The notes under the pieces were generated by a model. It was not told the origin of the DNA, made no database searches, and saw only the letters and a program-made list of their open reading frames with translations. A program made the position numbers and the translations under genes. This document shows positions 29,211 through 37,531 of a DNA stretch of 64,000 nt, piece after piece; position 1 is the stretch's first letter, and every line of letters begins with the position of its first letter. Origin of the DNA: an uncultured Granulosicoccus sp. (GTDB taxonomy: Bacteria > Pseudomonadota > Gammaproteobacteria > Granulosicoccales > Granulosicoccaceae); assembly GCA_947499955.1 (NCBI GenBank), contig CANMQI010000001.1:186001-250000 (forward strand), written 5' to 3'.

Positions 29211-30115
29211 GAGGCGCCACCACTTTTCGGATCCAGCAGATCGCGCAGACCATCACCCAGCAGATTGAACGCCAGACTGACGATGAAGATGGCAATACCG
29301 GGAATGGTTGCCACCCACCAGTAGTCGAGAATGAAGCGTCGACCTTCGGCGATCATGGCACCCCACTCCGGTGAGGGCGGTCGTGCGCCCAACCCCAGAA
29401 AACCGAGACCAGCTGCCGCCAGGATGATGCCGGCCATGTCCAGAGTGATGCGCACCACCAGCGAGGCGATACACAGTGGCCAGATATGACGGGTGATGAT
29501 GCGAAGCGCGCCTGCTCCCTGCAGCTTCACGGCACTGATGTAGTCGGAACGTCGAATGCTCAGGGTTTCGGCGCGCGCTATGCGTGCATAGGGTGGCCAG
29601 GCCGTCAGTGCGATGGCCAGTACGGCGTTTTCGATACCAGCGCCCAGAGCGGCCACAAACGCCAGCGCCAGAACCAGCCGGGGAAAGGCCAGAAAGATAT
29701 CGGTGAAACGCATCAGTACGGTATCCGTCCAGCCGCCGATATAGCCGGCAACGGTGCCGATGAACAAGCCCAGTATCGGTGCAATCAGGGCCACCAGACC
29801 CACGATGTACAAGGTGATGCGCGAACCGTAGATCAGTCTGCTGAGGATATCCCGGCCCAGCGAATCGGTGCCCAGCACGTGCCCCTCAGTGCCCAGCGGC
29901 AGCAGGCGATTGCCCAGACTCTGCTCGAAGGGATCATGCGGACTCAGCCAGGGGGCAAAGATGGCGATGAGTACCAGCAGGACCAGTATCAACAGACCCA
30001 GCAGGGCCAGACGATTGGTCTTGAATTCCAGCCAGCCGTGATAGATGGCCGCAGCACGAGCCTGTGCACGTGACTCGGGACTTTCGCTGTTGAGCCAGAG
30101 TTTCAGACTACTCAC
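29207..30115 (-). CDS. Peptide ABC transporter permease (DppC-type)
   Basis: 302 residues with six predicted spans: one near residues 36-56, then the BPD_transp_1 core. The N-terminal LGTDSLGRDILSRLIYGSRITL is the DppC/OppC signature, and the EAA loop (ARIARAETLSIRRSDYISAVKLQGAG) contacts the ATPases. Overlaps the DppB-type gene by 4 nt. Confidence 0.92.
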   Translation of the reverse strand: MSSLKLWLNSESPESRAQARAAAIYHGWLEFKTNRLALLGLLILVLLVLIAIFAPWLSPHDPFEQSLGNRLLPLGTEGHVLGTDSLGRDILSRLIYGSRITLYIVGLVALIAPILGLFIGTVAGYIGGWTDTVLMRFTDIFLAFPRLVLALAFVAALGAGIENAVLAIALTAWPPYARIARAETLSIRRSDYISAVKLQGAGALRIITRHIWPLCIASLVVRITLDMAGIILAAAGLGFLGLGARPPSPEWGAMIAEGRRFILDYWWVATIPGIAIFIVSLAFNLLGDGLRDLLDPKSGGAS

Positions 30116-31200
30116 GAGGCGTTATCCCGGGCGCGCGGATCGAAAAAGGCATACAGCAGATCAGAAAAGACATTAAGGCAGACGAAGACCAGGCCAATGA
30201 CGACAGTGCCGCCCAGCACCGCATTCATGTCGGCGGACAGCAGTGCCGTGGTGATATAGCTGCCGATGCCCGGCCAGGCGAAGATGATTTCGGTGAGAAC
30301 CGAGCCTTCCAGCAGACTGGCATAACTCAGGGCAATGACCGTGATCAGCTGGACCTTGATATTGCCGAAGGCATGTCGAGTGATGACCGCCCACTCTGAA
30401 AGCCCCTTCACCCGCGCCGTGGTGATGTACTCCGACCCCAGCTGCTCGAGCATGAAGGACCGAGTCATGCGGCTGATATAGGCAAGACTGTAATAACCCA
30501 GGATACCGGCGGGCAGAATGATATGACTCAGCGCATCACGAAAGACATCCCATTGCCCATCCAGCGCACTGTCCACCAGAATCATCCCGGTTACCACAGG
30601 CACGACATCGACATAGAAGATGCCTACCCTGCCCGGACCACCAACCCAGCCCAGCACACCATAGAAGACCAGCAGGCCGACCAGGCCCAACCAGAAGATG
30701 GGCATGGAATAACCGACCAGTGCAATGACACGGGTGATCTGGTCAATCCAGGAATCGCGCTTGACCGCGCTGATGACCCCTAATGGCACACCGATCAGAA
30801 CACCGAAGATGGTCCCTAGTGTGGCCAGCTCCAGAGTCGCCGGAAAGACACGTTTTATATCGTCGAGTACCGGGCGGGAATTGAGCAGTGACTGGCCAAA
30901 ATCTCCCTGTATGACGTCACCGAGATAGACGAAGAACTGTACCAGTAGAGGCTTGTCCAGGCCCATGCTGATGAAAGCGGCATCGTACACTTCCTTGCTG
31001 GCCCGCTCTCCCACGATCGAGATGACCGGGTCGATGGGCATGACCCGACCAATGATGAAGGTCACGAACAGCAGACCGAGCATGGTCACCAGAATCATGC
31101 CCAGCGTACGTAATACGCTCATACCGGCCTTCGTCCACCACAGGGTACGTGGTGAACGATTGGCCAGCGTTGCCGATGAATCGGCCGCCGGTTGACTCAT
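30112..31200 (-). CDS. Peptide ABC transporter permease (DppB-type)
   Basis: 362 residues. One span at about 28-50, then a periplasmic segment (DKPLLVQFFVYLGDVIQGDFGQSL) followed by the permease core and EAA loop (EYITTARVKGLSEWAVITRHAFGN). These are the DppB/OppB features. About 25 polar residues precede the first span, slightly more than usual. Separated by 58 nt from the binding-protein gene. Confidence 0.92.
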   Translation of the reverse strand: MSQPAADSSATLANRSPRTLWWTKAGMSVLRTLGMILVTMLGLLFVTFIIGRVMPIDPVISIVGERASKEVYDAAFISMGLDKPLLVQFFVYLGDVIQGDFGQSLLNSRPVLDDIKRVFPATLELATLGTIFGVLIGVPLGVISAVKRDSWIDQITRVIALVGYSMPIFWLGLVGLLVFYGVLGWVGGPGRVGIFYVDVVPVVTGMILVDSALDGQWDVFRDALSHIILPAGILGYYSLAYISRMTRSFMLEQLGSEYITTARVKGLSEWAVITRHAFGNIKVQLITVIALSYASLLEGSVLTEIIFAWPGIGSYITTALLSADMNAVLGGTVVIGLVFVCLNVFSDLLYAFFDPRARDNAS

Positions 31201-31258
31201 CGTCGCGATATCCTCGTCGCGCGATGCGACAGCCTGCGGTGATTCAACATGCGCAATC

Positions 31259-32884
31259 TTACTTGGTGACTGGCCAGTAGGCCGTGGCGGTCACGGATCC
31301 ACCGATGGTGAAATCCTTGACGGAAGCCTGCCGGGCGGTCTGTGCTGTCTTCTGGAACATGATGGCAAACGGTGCAACTGCCTGGAAGTCACGCTGCATC
31401 TGTTCGTACATCTCACGACGCTTGTCGGTATCGCCTTCGATGACAGCCGCTTCAACTGCCGCAGTCAGCGGACCCGGATCCCAGGCGTTGCGATACGCCA
31501 GAAGACCAGTGGCCTGGGCTTCGTCGGAATTGTCCGGATTATAGGCAAACGTACCGGCATTGGTCTGTGGATCCGGGTAGTCAGGTCCCCAGGCGCCCAG
31601 ATACATGTCCAGCTCACGCGCACGGTAGCGCGTCAGGATCTGCTTGCCGGTACCGATCGTGATGTTCATCGTGATTCCTGCCTGAGCAAAGGTGTTCTGC
31701 AAGGACTGGGCAATCTCGATACGTTCCTGAGCTTCGCGCACACCAGCTTCGAATTCCAGATTCTCGACACCCGCCTCGGCCAGCAGCTCCTTCGCCTTTT
31801 CGACGTTATAGCTGAACGGCTTGTCGTCGATGGCACCCAGATAACCGGCTGGCAGGAAACTCTGGTGTTCACGCCACTGACCTTTCAGAAAGCTGTCTTC
31901 CATTCCCTTGTAGTCGATGAGGTATTTCAGTGCTTCCACCACTTTGGGGTTCGACAGTTGCGGGTGCTTCTGGTTGAAGGAGATGTACATCAGATTGCCC
32001 TTCAGATCCGTATCTACCGCGACGCTTTCCTGATCCTCCAGACCTGCAACATCTTCAGGATTCAGGTTGCGAGCGATATCCACGTCACCCTTTTCCAGCA
32101 GGAGGCGCTGTGTGGCAGATTCCTGAATATGCTGAACGATAACGCGCTTCATGCTGGGTGCGCCCAGATAGAAATCCGGATTGGCTGCCAGCGTGTAGGA
32201 CTCGGATGGCTTCCAGTTGACAACCTTGTAGGCGCCAGAGCCTGCCGAATTCGTGGCCAGCCAGGCATTGCCCAGATCCCCGTCCTGTTCGTTTTCCATG
32301 ACCAGTGCCTTTTCGACGATACCGCCGAGCGTGGCGGTCAGGCAGTTCAGCACGAATGAGGTGGCGTATTTCTTGTCAGTGGTGATGGTCAGCGTATTGC
32401 CATCGGCGACGATGGTTTCCTCGACATTCTCGGGCGTGAAACCGAATTGCGTGAGAATGAATGAAGGCGTCTTGTTGAGCTTGACGACTCGCTGCAGGGA
32501 AAACGCAGCATCGTCGGCTGTCACCGGATTGCCGGAGTGGAAGTTCACCCCTTCCCGCATGGTGAAGGTGATGGAGAGGCCATCTTCGGAGACTTCCCAG
32601 CTCTCGGCCAGGTCAGGTTGAAAGCCGGCTTCCAGGTTCAAGGGATCGAAATTGACCAGCTTGCCGTAGACATTCATGATGACGTCGCTACCGGCAAACT
32701 CGAAGGACTGCGCCGGATCGAGCGTGGTGATGTCATCGATACGGTGCGCAATGACCAGCATGTTGTCTGGTGTCTTGGCTTCTGCCAATCCACCCAGACC
32801 AATCGCGGCACCCAGTGCCAGGGAGGCCAGTGAGCGTTTGAAAAATACTCGCCGCGTCAGTGGCCGGCTCGAATTTCTTGTCAT
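31259..32884 (-). CDS. Peptide ABC transporter solute-binding protein (SBP family 5)
   Basis: 541 residues from ATG 32884, behind GAGGAG. The N terminus has TRRVFFK ahead of a hydrophobic stretch ending LAEA, which fits a twin-arginine signal. Domain 5 features follow: LDPAQSFEFAGSDVIMNVYGKLV, LAESWEVSEDGLSITFTMREGVNFHSGNPVTADD and a C-terminal GPDYPDPQTN loop. The ligand is probably a di- or oligopeptide, since a dipeptidase gene precedes it and Dpp-type permeases follow; nickel or glutathione are alternatives. Confidence 0.9.
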   Translation of the reverse strand: MTRNSSRPLTRRVFFKRSLASLALGAAIGLGGLAEAKTPDNMLVIAHRIDDITTLDPAQSFEFAGSDVIMNVYGKLVNFDPLNLEAGFQPDLAESWEVSEDGLSITFTMREGVNFHSGNPVTADDAAFSLQRVVKLNKTPSFILTQFGFTPENVEETIVADGNTLTITTDKKYATSFVLNCLTATLGGIVEKALVMENEQDGDLGNAWLATNSAGSGAYKVVNWKPSESYTLAANPDFYLGAPSMKRVIVQHIQESATQRLLLEKGDVDIARNLNPEDVAGLEDQESVAVDTDLKGNLMYISFNQKHPQLSNPKVVEALKYLIDYKGMEDSFLKGQWREHQSFLPAGYLGAIDDKPFSYNVEKAKELLAEAGVENLEFEAGVREAQERIEIAQSLQNTFAQAGITMNITIGTGKQILTRYRARELDMYLGAWGPDYPDPQTNAGTFAYNPDNSDEAQATGLLAYRNAWDPGPLTAAVEAAVIEGDTDKRREMYEQMQRDFQAVAPFAIMFQKTAQTARQASVKDFTIGGSVTATAYWPVTK

Positions 32885-32934
32885 CTTGAATGATCTCCTC
32901 AGTTTGGAAAGTATCGACCGAAGGCCGATCTGTG

Positions 32935-34017
32935 TCATGAATCGTTGCTGTGCCAAGTCTCTTCCAATACGCGAAACCAGTTACCGTGACACAGCTTGTC
33001 AATCAGCTGTTCACCGTAGCCATGCGCCTGCATGGCCGCTACCAGACGAGGTAGACCACTGACATCACCGATTACATCAGGTATCTCGGCACCATCAAAA
33101 TCCGACCCCAAGCCTACACTGTCCTCGCCCAAAAACTCAATCAGGTAATCCAGATGCCGCAACATCTGTTCGACCGGGACATCGGTCAGCATCCGTCCGT
33201 CGCTGCGTAGAAAGGCCGAGGCAAAGTTGAGGCCGACCATACCGCGACTGGCCTTGATCTGCTCCAGCTGTGCATCGGTCAGATTGCGTGCATGTGTGCA
33301 CAGGGCGTGAGCATTGGAATGTGTTGCTACCAGGGGGTGTCGGCTGTGACGCGCGACATCTTCAAACCCTTTCTGGTTGAGATGCGACAGGTCAATCAGA
33401 ATACCTTTTTCGTTGCACCGTCGTACCAGCTCCATGCCCAGGTCGGTCAGCCCCGCACCGATATCGGGCGTTGCCGGGAACCGAAAAGGCACACCTTCAC
33501 CGAAAATGGTGGAGCGACTCCACACCGGTCCCAATGAGCGAAGACCCGCCTCATAGAGCACATCCAGCGCATTGAATTCAGGGTCGATGGCTTCACAGCC
33601 TTCCAGATGCAGGATGGTCGCCAGACGATCGCTGGAAAAACACTTTTTCAGGGCCGGCACAGTCGTGCAGATTTCCACCACACCCAGTTCCTGCAGTCGG
33701 GTCAGAATGGCCGCCTCCCGCATGACGACATCCAGTGCCGTGCGTCGATCAACCAGCTCTGGCAGCGGTACATCGTATTCGGCCTGCGTCATCATGGACT
33801 GATAGTCCCCACCGGACGGGGAGGACACCCACATGGCGAAAAAACCGCCGCCAAAGTTGCCCGCCCTTGCCTTTTGCAGGTCGATATGAAAATCACTGGG
33901 ATTCAGGAACAGCTCTGCCGACGATGCGCCTCCCGCCTCCATCAATCGCGTCAGTATGTCGTTGTGCCCATCGAATACTCGACCTCGCAGCTTGTCGTCA
34001 GCATTATTCGCATTCAT
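32935..34017 (-). CDS. Membrane dipeptidase, peptidase family M19
   Basis: 360 residues from ATG 34017; the open frame extends further but without homology. FDGHNDILTRL supplies the His-x-Asp zinc pair, LEGCEAID the bridging Glu, ATHSNAHALC and NLTDAQLEQI the later His-containing motif, and GSDFDG the C-terminal signature. Known members hydrolyse dipeptides, including ones with a C-terminal D-residue. No signal peptide is visible, so a cytosolic role after uptake is inferred. First gene of the peptide-import operon. Confidence 0.9.
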   Translation of the reverse strand: MNANNADDKLRGRVFDGHNDILTRLMEAGGASSAELFLNPSDFHIDLQKARAGNFGGGFFAMWVSSPSGGDYQSMMTQAEYDVPLPELVDRRTALDVVMREAAILTRLQELGVVEICTTVPALKKCFSSDRLATILHLEGCEAIDPEFNALDVLYEAGLRSLGPVWSRSTIFGEGVPFRFPATPDIGAGLTDLGMELVRRCNEKGILIDLSHLNQKGFEDVARHSRHPLVATHSNAHALCTHARNLTDAQLEQIKASRGMVGLNFASAFLRSDGRMLTDVPVEQMLRHLDYLIEFLGEDSVGLGSDFDGAEIPDVIGDVSGLPRLVAAMQAHGYGEQLIDKLCHGNWFRVLEETWHSNDS

Positions 34018-34202
34018 CACGTGTATTCGTCGTTGTTCCTGTAAACAGACCGGGCACGAGCATAGCACTCGGGGCCTGACGATGGCCGACTCGCCCTCGG
34101 GTGAACGAACAGCTCGCCTGGTTGTCAACTCGAGAACGTCGCCGATCCAACCCGACAGTCCATCCCCCGATAATGACCTTCCAGTGAGCACACCGGGCAT
34201 TC

Positions 34203-34682
34203 ATGAAAAGAAGAAAACAGTTAGCCAGCAACACCTCGGCACTCGAACGTTTCACCCGATTGCCGGTCGAGAGAAAGCGACGACTGTTGCTGAAGTCTGC
34301 AGTCGGCCTGGGTGTACTGGGTGTTGCTGCCGGTGCAATTTCTGCCTACGACAACCAACAGCGCGAATTACATGACCTGACCCGGGTCGGCAGCGGTACG
34401 CCTGTGGTAGTGCAGATTCACGATACCACTTGCCCGATCTGTCGAAGCCTCAAGAGTGTCACTGCGAACGTCCTGAAGAATCACGCGCAGATTCAGTTTC
34501 GGATAGCCGATCTCGCCACATCGGAAGGGCAGGCATTGCAGCAGAAGTATGGCGTTCAGAAAACCACCTTGTTGCTGTTTGATGCCAAGGGCAATCTGCT
34601 TGACACGGTCATCGGCCTGCAAACCAGAGAAGAGCTGGAAACACTTTTCAGCCGGCACTACGGAACGGCAGTCCAGACATAG
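34203..34682 (+). CDS. Membrane-anchored thioredoxin-fold protein
   Basis: 159 residues. A basic N terminus is followed by one membrane span at about 29-48 and a thioredoxin-like domain with CPIC (Cys77, Cys80), the cis-Pro region being replaced by VQKTTLLLFDAKG. PVVVQIHDTTCPIC and the FRIADLATSEGQALQQKYGVQ strand support the fold. The absence of a Pro just before TTLL is unusual for a redox thioredoxin. The domain is predicted on the periplasmic side. Lone plus-strand gene between the peptide operon and the cobalt operon; partner unknown. Confidence 0.65.
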   Translation: MKRRKQLASNTSALERFTRLPVERKRRLLLKSAVGLGVLGVAAGAISAYDNQQRELHDLTRVGSGTPVVVQIHDTTCPICRSLKSVTANVLKNHAQIQFRIADLATSEGQALQQKYGVQKTTLLLFDAKGNLLDTVIGLQTREELETLFSRHYGTAVQT

Positions 34683-34776
34683 CCCACCGCGAAGGTCGAT
34701 GGATGATCAGCCTATCTCGTACGACTGTTTGTGTAATCCGTGAATCTGATCGTCGAGTATCCATGACGCCAGGACC

Positions 34777-34839
34777 GCTCTCACCCGCCAGGCATGTACC
34801 AGAATCTGCAGGACGCTGGCGACATGAACGGGTGAGAGC
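34777..34839. repeat. Long interrupted inverted repeat downstream of cbiM
   Basis: GCTCTCACCCG and CGGGTGAGAGC form a perfect 11-bp inverted repeat 41 nt apart. A second nested pair, CGCCAG and CTGGCG, sits inside. It lies in the convergent gap between the thioredoxin-like gene and cbiM. No U-run follows on either strand, so it is not a typical intrinsic terminator. Confidence 0.6.
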
Positions 34840-34855
34840 CCCTTATGCGGATCGC

Positions 34856-35539
34856 TTATTCGGCCAGCGGAGCGTGCAGACGATGATGCACCAGAGTACT
34901 GACAGGCCATTTTTTGACAAGCCTGGCCCCTGCCAGAACCGCCAGATCGAACAAGGGTTCAATCAGAACCACGCCCATGTAGGCCAGGCCGAATGAGGCA
35001 ACTTGCGCCATACTGTCCGCACCGAATCCATTGCCGTAAACCGCCCAGAATCCTACCCACACCACGATACCACCCTGATACGCCAGCGACAGTTTCAACG
35101 CCTGCGAGTAGCTGATATCGACATAAGCCGTATGTGCCGGAATGATGCGTTGCGCAATGGCCTGGGTGGCGAACAATGGCAGCAGCAGAGTCGTCACGTT
35201 CATGCCGTATTGCGGCAGATCTGCGGGTGCAAACAACAGCCCCTGCGTCAACAGCCCCATCATCAGACCGATGGCCGCTGGCGCCACACCGAACAGCAGA
35301 AGCAAGGTCGTACCCAGTATCAGGTGCACTTCGGAGACACCCACTGCATAATGTGGGAACAGCTCGAAGAACATGAAAACCAGGGCACTGGCAAAAAGTG
35401 TGCGAAGCAGCAATGGCACAGCACCATCCTGCCTGAGTGCCTTCCTGACATGGCTGGCACCCAGAACAAGCGAGGCAGCCGCTGTTCCATAACTCAACAG
35501 GATCTTCGATCCTTCCACAATTCCCGGTTCTATATGCAC
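34856..35539 (-). CDS. cbiM: CbiM-like cobalt transport permease
   Basis: 227 residues from GTG 35539, chosen because GAAGGAG lies 8 nt upstream and the protein then starts MHIEPGIVEG, matching the metal-binding MHI..G start of CbiM/NikM. About six to seven membrane spans follow, with VSEVHLILGTTLLLLFGVAP and the GMNVTTLL region. CbiM is the substrate-capturing membrane subunit of cobalt ECF importers. No cbiN, cbiQ or cbiO is present nearby. It is the last gene of the riboswitch-controlled operon, 19 nt after the VWA gene. Confidence 0.8.
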   Translation of the reverse strand: MHIEPGIVEGSKILLSYGTAAASLVLGASHVRKALRQDGAVPLLLRTLFASALVFMFFELFPHYAVGVSEVHLILGTTLLLLFGVAPAAIGLMMGLLTQGLLFAPADLPQYGMNVTTLLLPLFATQAIAQRIIPAHTAYVDISYSQALKLSLAYQGGIVVWVGFWAVYGNGFGADSMAQVASFGLAYMGVVLIEPLFDLAVLAGARLVKKWPVSTLVHHRLHAPLAE

Positions 35540-35558
35540 GCTTACTACTCCTTCAGGG

Positions 35559-36254
35559 TTATCGGATGAGTTGATTGTCAGCAGGCGAATCTGCCTGAAC
35601 ATTCACCCAGTGACTGGCTGGCGTATAGTGCGCCTGCCAGAGTTCAGCCAGCTGCCTGACACGACCAAGCGTCAGATAGCCGGATTCGAAATCCACCACA
35701 TGGCATTCATGCACATGGCGGGGCAAGGATGGCAGCGGATCATATCGCCCGTCGCTGAGCAGCCACAGCACCCGATGCCTGTCCGGGTATCTTCGTCGTT
35801 GACGTTGCATCAACTGCTCGGCGCTCTGCACCGCCAACTGCACCGGGCTGCCACCTCCGCCTGAAATCGGCTGTATCCAGTCCAGGGCATTGGCACTGGC
35901 CTTGTGTGGATCGTGCAGTAGTTGCACCTGGTTGCCGGCGAAACCGATGACAGCCAGCGCATCCCGCTGCCGATAGACCTGCTGCCCCAGATCCAGGAGA
36001 ATGCCCTTAGCCGCAGCCAGTTGACCGGCGCTCATCATGGAGGCAGAGCAATCCAGCAGCACACAATGCAACACTGACGCAGTTTTCCTTGTCGGCTTGA
36101 AACGCAGATGTTTTCGCTGAAGTCGCGAATCCCGGCGGACCAACAGGGTTCTCGCCCAGTGAATACCGCCCTTGTCGGTACTGTCTTGACTGCGCGGCTC
36201 TCGCAGCCCGCTCTTGCGCCCGGCAACCGATTCGTCATCAGCCGCCGAACGCAT
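35559..36254 (-). CDS. VWA (ChlD-type) cobaltochelatase subunit, probably also made as a -1 frameshift fusion
   Basis: 231 residues if started at ATG 36254, which overlaps the upstream stop as TGATG. The von Willebrand A domain (about residues 60-215) has the MIDAS motif DCSAS, the Thr-loop equivalent GGGGSP and LSDGRYD. It corresponds to the C-terminal third of ChlD-like chelatase subunits. It is in the -1 frame of the AAA+ gene, and its open frame runs back through the slippery site to 36332. Ribosomes that shift there would make AAA+-linker-VWA of 657 residues. Separate initiation at the ATG is also possible, though no good ribosome site precedes it. Confidence 0.8.
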   Translation of the reverse strand: MRSAADDESVAGRKSGLREPRSQDSTDKGGIHWARTLLVRRDSRLQRKHLRFKPTRKTASVLHCVLLDCSASMMSAGQLAAAKGILLDLGQQVYRQRDALAVIGFAGNQVQLLHDPHKASANALDWIQPISGGGGSPVQLAVQSAEQLMQRQRRRYPDRHRVLWLLSDGRYDPLPSLPRHVHECHVVDFESGYLTLGRVRQLAELWQAHYTPASHWVNVQADSPADNQLIR

Positions 36255-37531
36255 CAAGACTTTTTTAGGTCCTGCCCTCCCTTGCCCGGAACAGCCAACA
36301 CGGGAACTGGTTGAGCTGGCATCGCTCCCCATTGCCGATCGAGGGATTCTCTGGAGACTGATGCAGCAGACGTCTCCCCGGCTTGCTGCGCATCATGACG
36401 CGAGCCGACTCTGCCGGGTGATTTCTGCTCACCCATCAGGCCCCGCGATGCCGATTCAGCGCTTCCATCACCGACCTCACCGGCTGATGATTCTTGTTCG
36501 GCGGGTGAATTCTGCTCTGTGCCTGTCCCTGAATGCTGCGCAGCCGTCGATGGCTTGTCACCCGCGTTGGACGATGACTTCTCCGTGTCCGGTGGAGACC
36601 GGCCGGCTTCATCCGTTTGTCCATGCCCGCAAGAGTTGGAGGCTGCTGAATCTGCTCGGCGTCGGTGAGCCAGCACCAGTTCGGCAACCGCCTCGATGTC
36701 ATCGAGTTGTATTGATGAAGTTCCCTGTAACGCTGCCATGGCCCGGCTGGCACGCAGCATCACCAGGTCCGCTCTCACCCCTTCCACCTGTGCGTCATGA
36801 CATCGCTGAGCGACCTGCTCATGATTCTGATCACTGAACGTGATCAGTGCCAGTTGCTGTCGCGCCTTCGACAACTGCTCGAGCAACCTCTGCTGGCGCT
36901 GCGCATACTCTTGTACAAAAGCCGCCGGATCATCGTCAAATGCCAGTCTGCTACGCACGATTGCCTGCCGCAGGCTCGGGTCCATCGTATCGTCGACCGA
37001 TACAGACAAACCGAAACGATCCAGCAACTGCGGTCGCAACTCGCCTTCTTCCGGGTTCATGGTACCGATCAGCACGATATCGGCGGCATGCTGATGCGAC
37101 AGGCCATCACGTTCGATACGATTGATGCCACTGCTGCAGACATCCAGCAACAGATCAACCAGCGTGTCGGCCAGCAGATTGATCTCATCGACATACAGCA
37201 CCCCCCGGTGCGCACGTGACAAGAGCCCGGGCTGAAAAACCGTCTTGCCCTGCTGCAGAACCAGCTCCAGATCCAGAGAACCCAGCAACTGCTCTTCACT
37301 GGCCCCCAGTGGCAGATTGACGAAGTCGCCCTCTGGCAGGATATCCGCCAGAGCCCGTGCACTGGTTGTCTTCGCCGTACCGCGTGCGCCTTCAATCAAC
37401 ACCCCACCCAGGCGCGGGTCGACAGCCACCAGCTTCAGCGCCAGTTGCAGCGTGGACTGCCCTTGCAAGGCGGTGAACGGATACACCGGCAAGCTATCCA
37501 CAGGCGAATGGTTCATGACAGTCATGCTCAT
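36254..37531 (-). CDS. AAA+ ATPase subunit of a cobalt/magnesium chelatase (ChlI-type)
   Basis: 425 residues. Walker A GARGTAKTT (about 47-55), Walker B GVLYVDEINLL and sensor region TMNPEEGELRPQLLDRFGLSV are the ChlI/BchI signatures. The helical lid ends near residue 290. The last 130 residues are a low-complexity Ser/Glu/Gly-rich linker, like the hinge that precedes the VWA part in ChlD-type proteins, but here the frame stops at TGA 36254. It overlaps cobN by 4 nt. Together with CobN and the VWA part it should drive ATP-dependent cobalt insertion into hydrogenobyrinate diamide. Confidence 0.88.
   Translation of the reverse strand: MSMTVMNHSPVDSLPVYPFTALQGQSTLQLALKLVAVDPRLGGVLIEGARGTAKTTSARALADILPEGDFVNLPLGASEEQLLGSLDLELVLQQGKTVFQPGLLSRAHRGVLYVDEINLLADTLVDLLLDVCSSGINRIERDGLSHQHAADIVLIGTMNPEEGELRPQLLDRFGLSVSVDDTMDPSLRQAIVRSRLAFDDDPAAFVQEYAQRQQRLLEQLSKARQQLALITFSDQNHEQVAQRCHDAQVEGVRADLVMLRASRAMAALQGTSSIQLDDIEAVAELVLAHRRRADSAASNSCGHGQTDEAGRSPPDTEKSSSNAGDKPSTAAQHSGTGTEQNSPAEQESSAGEVGDGSAESASRGLMGEQKSPGRVGSRHDAQQAGETSAASVSRESLDRQWGAMPAQPVPVLAVPGKGGQDLKKS
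36260..36282 (-). promoter_or_regulatory. Candidate -1 programmed ribosomal frameshift site
   Basis: Zero-frame codons read CTA AAA AAG TCT TGA, so the heptamer A AAA AAG (36260-36266) is in the X XXY YYZ phase used by dnaX. The sequence AGGGAG (36277-36282), able to pair with the anti-Shine-Dalgarno, is exactly 10 nt upstream. Slippage by -1 leads into the VWA frame as AAA AAA GTC TTG ATG. An imperfect stem, CGTTCG with CGAATCG (one bulged T), begins 8 nt downstream. Confidence 0.75.
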
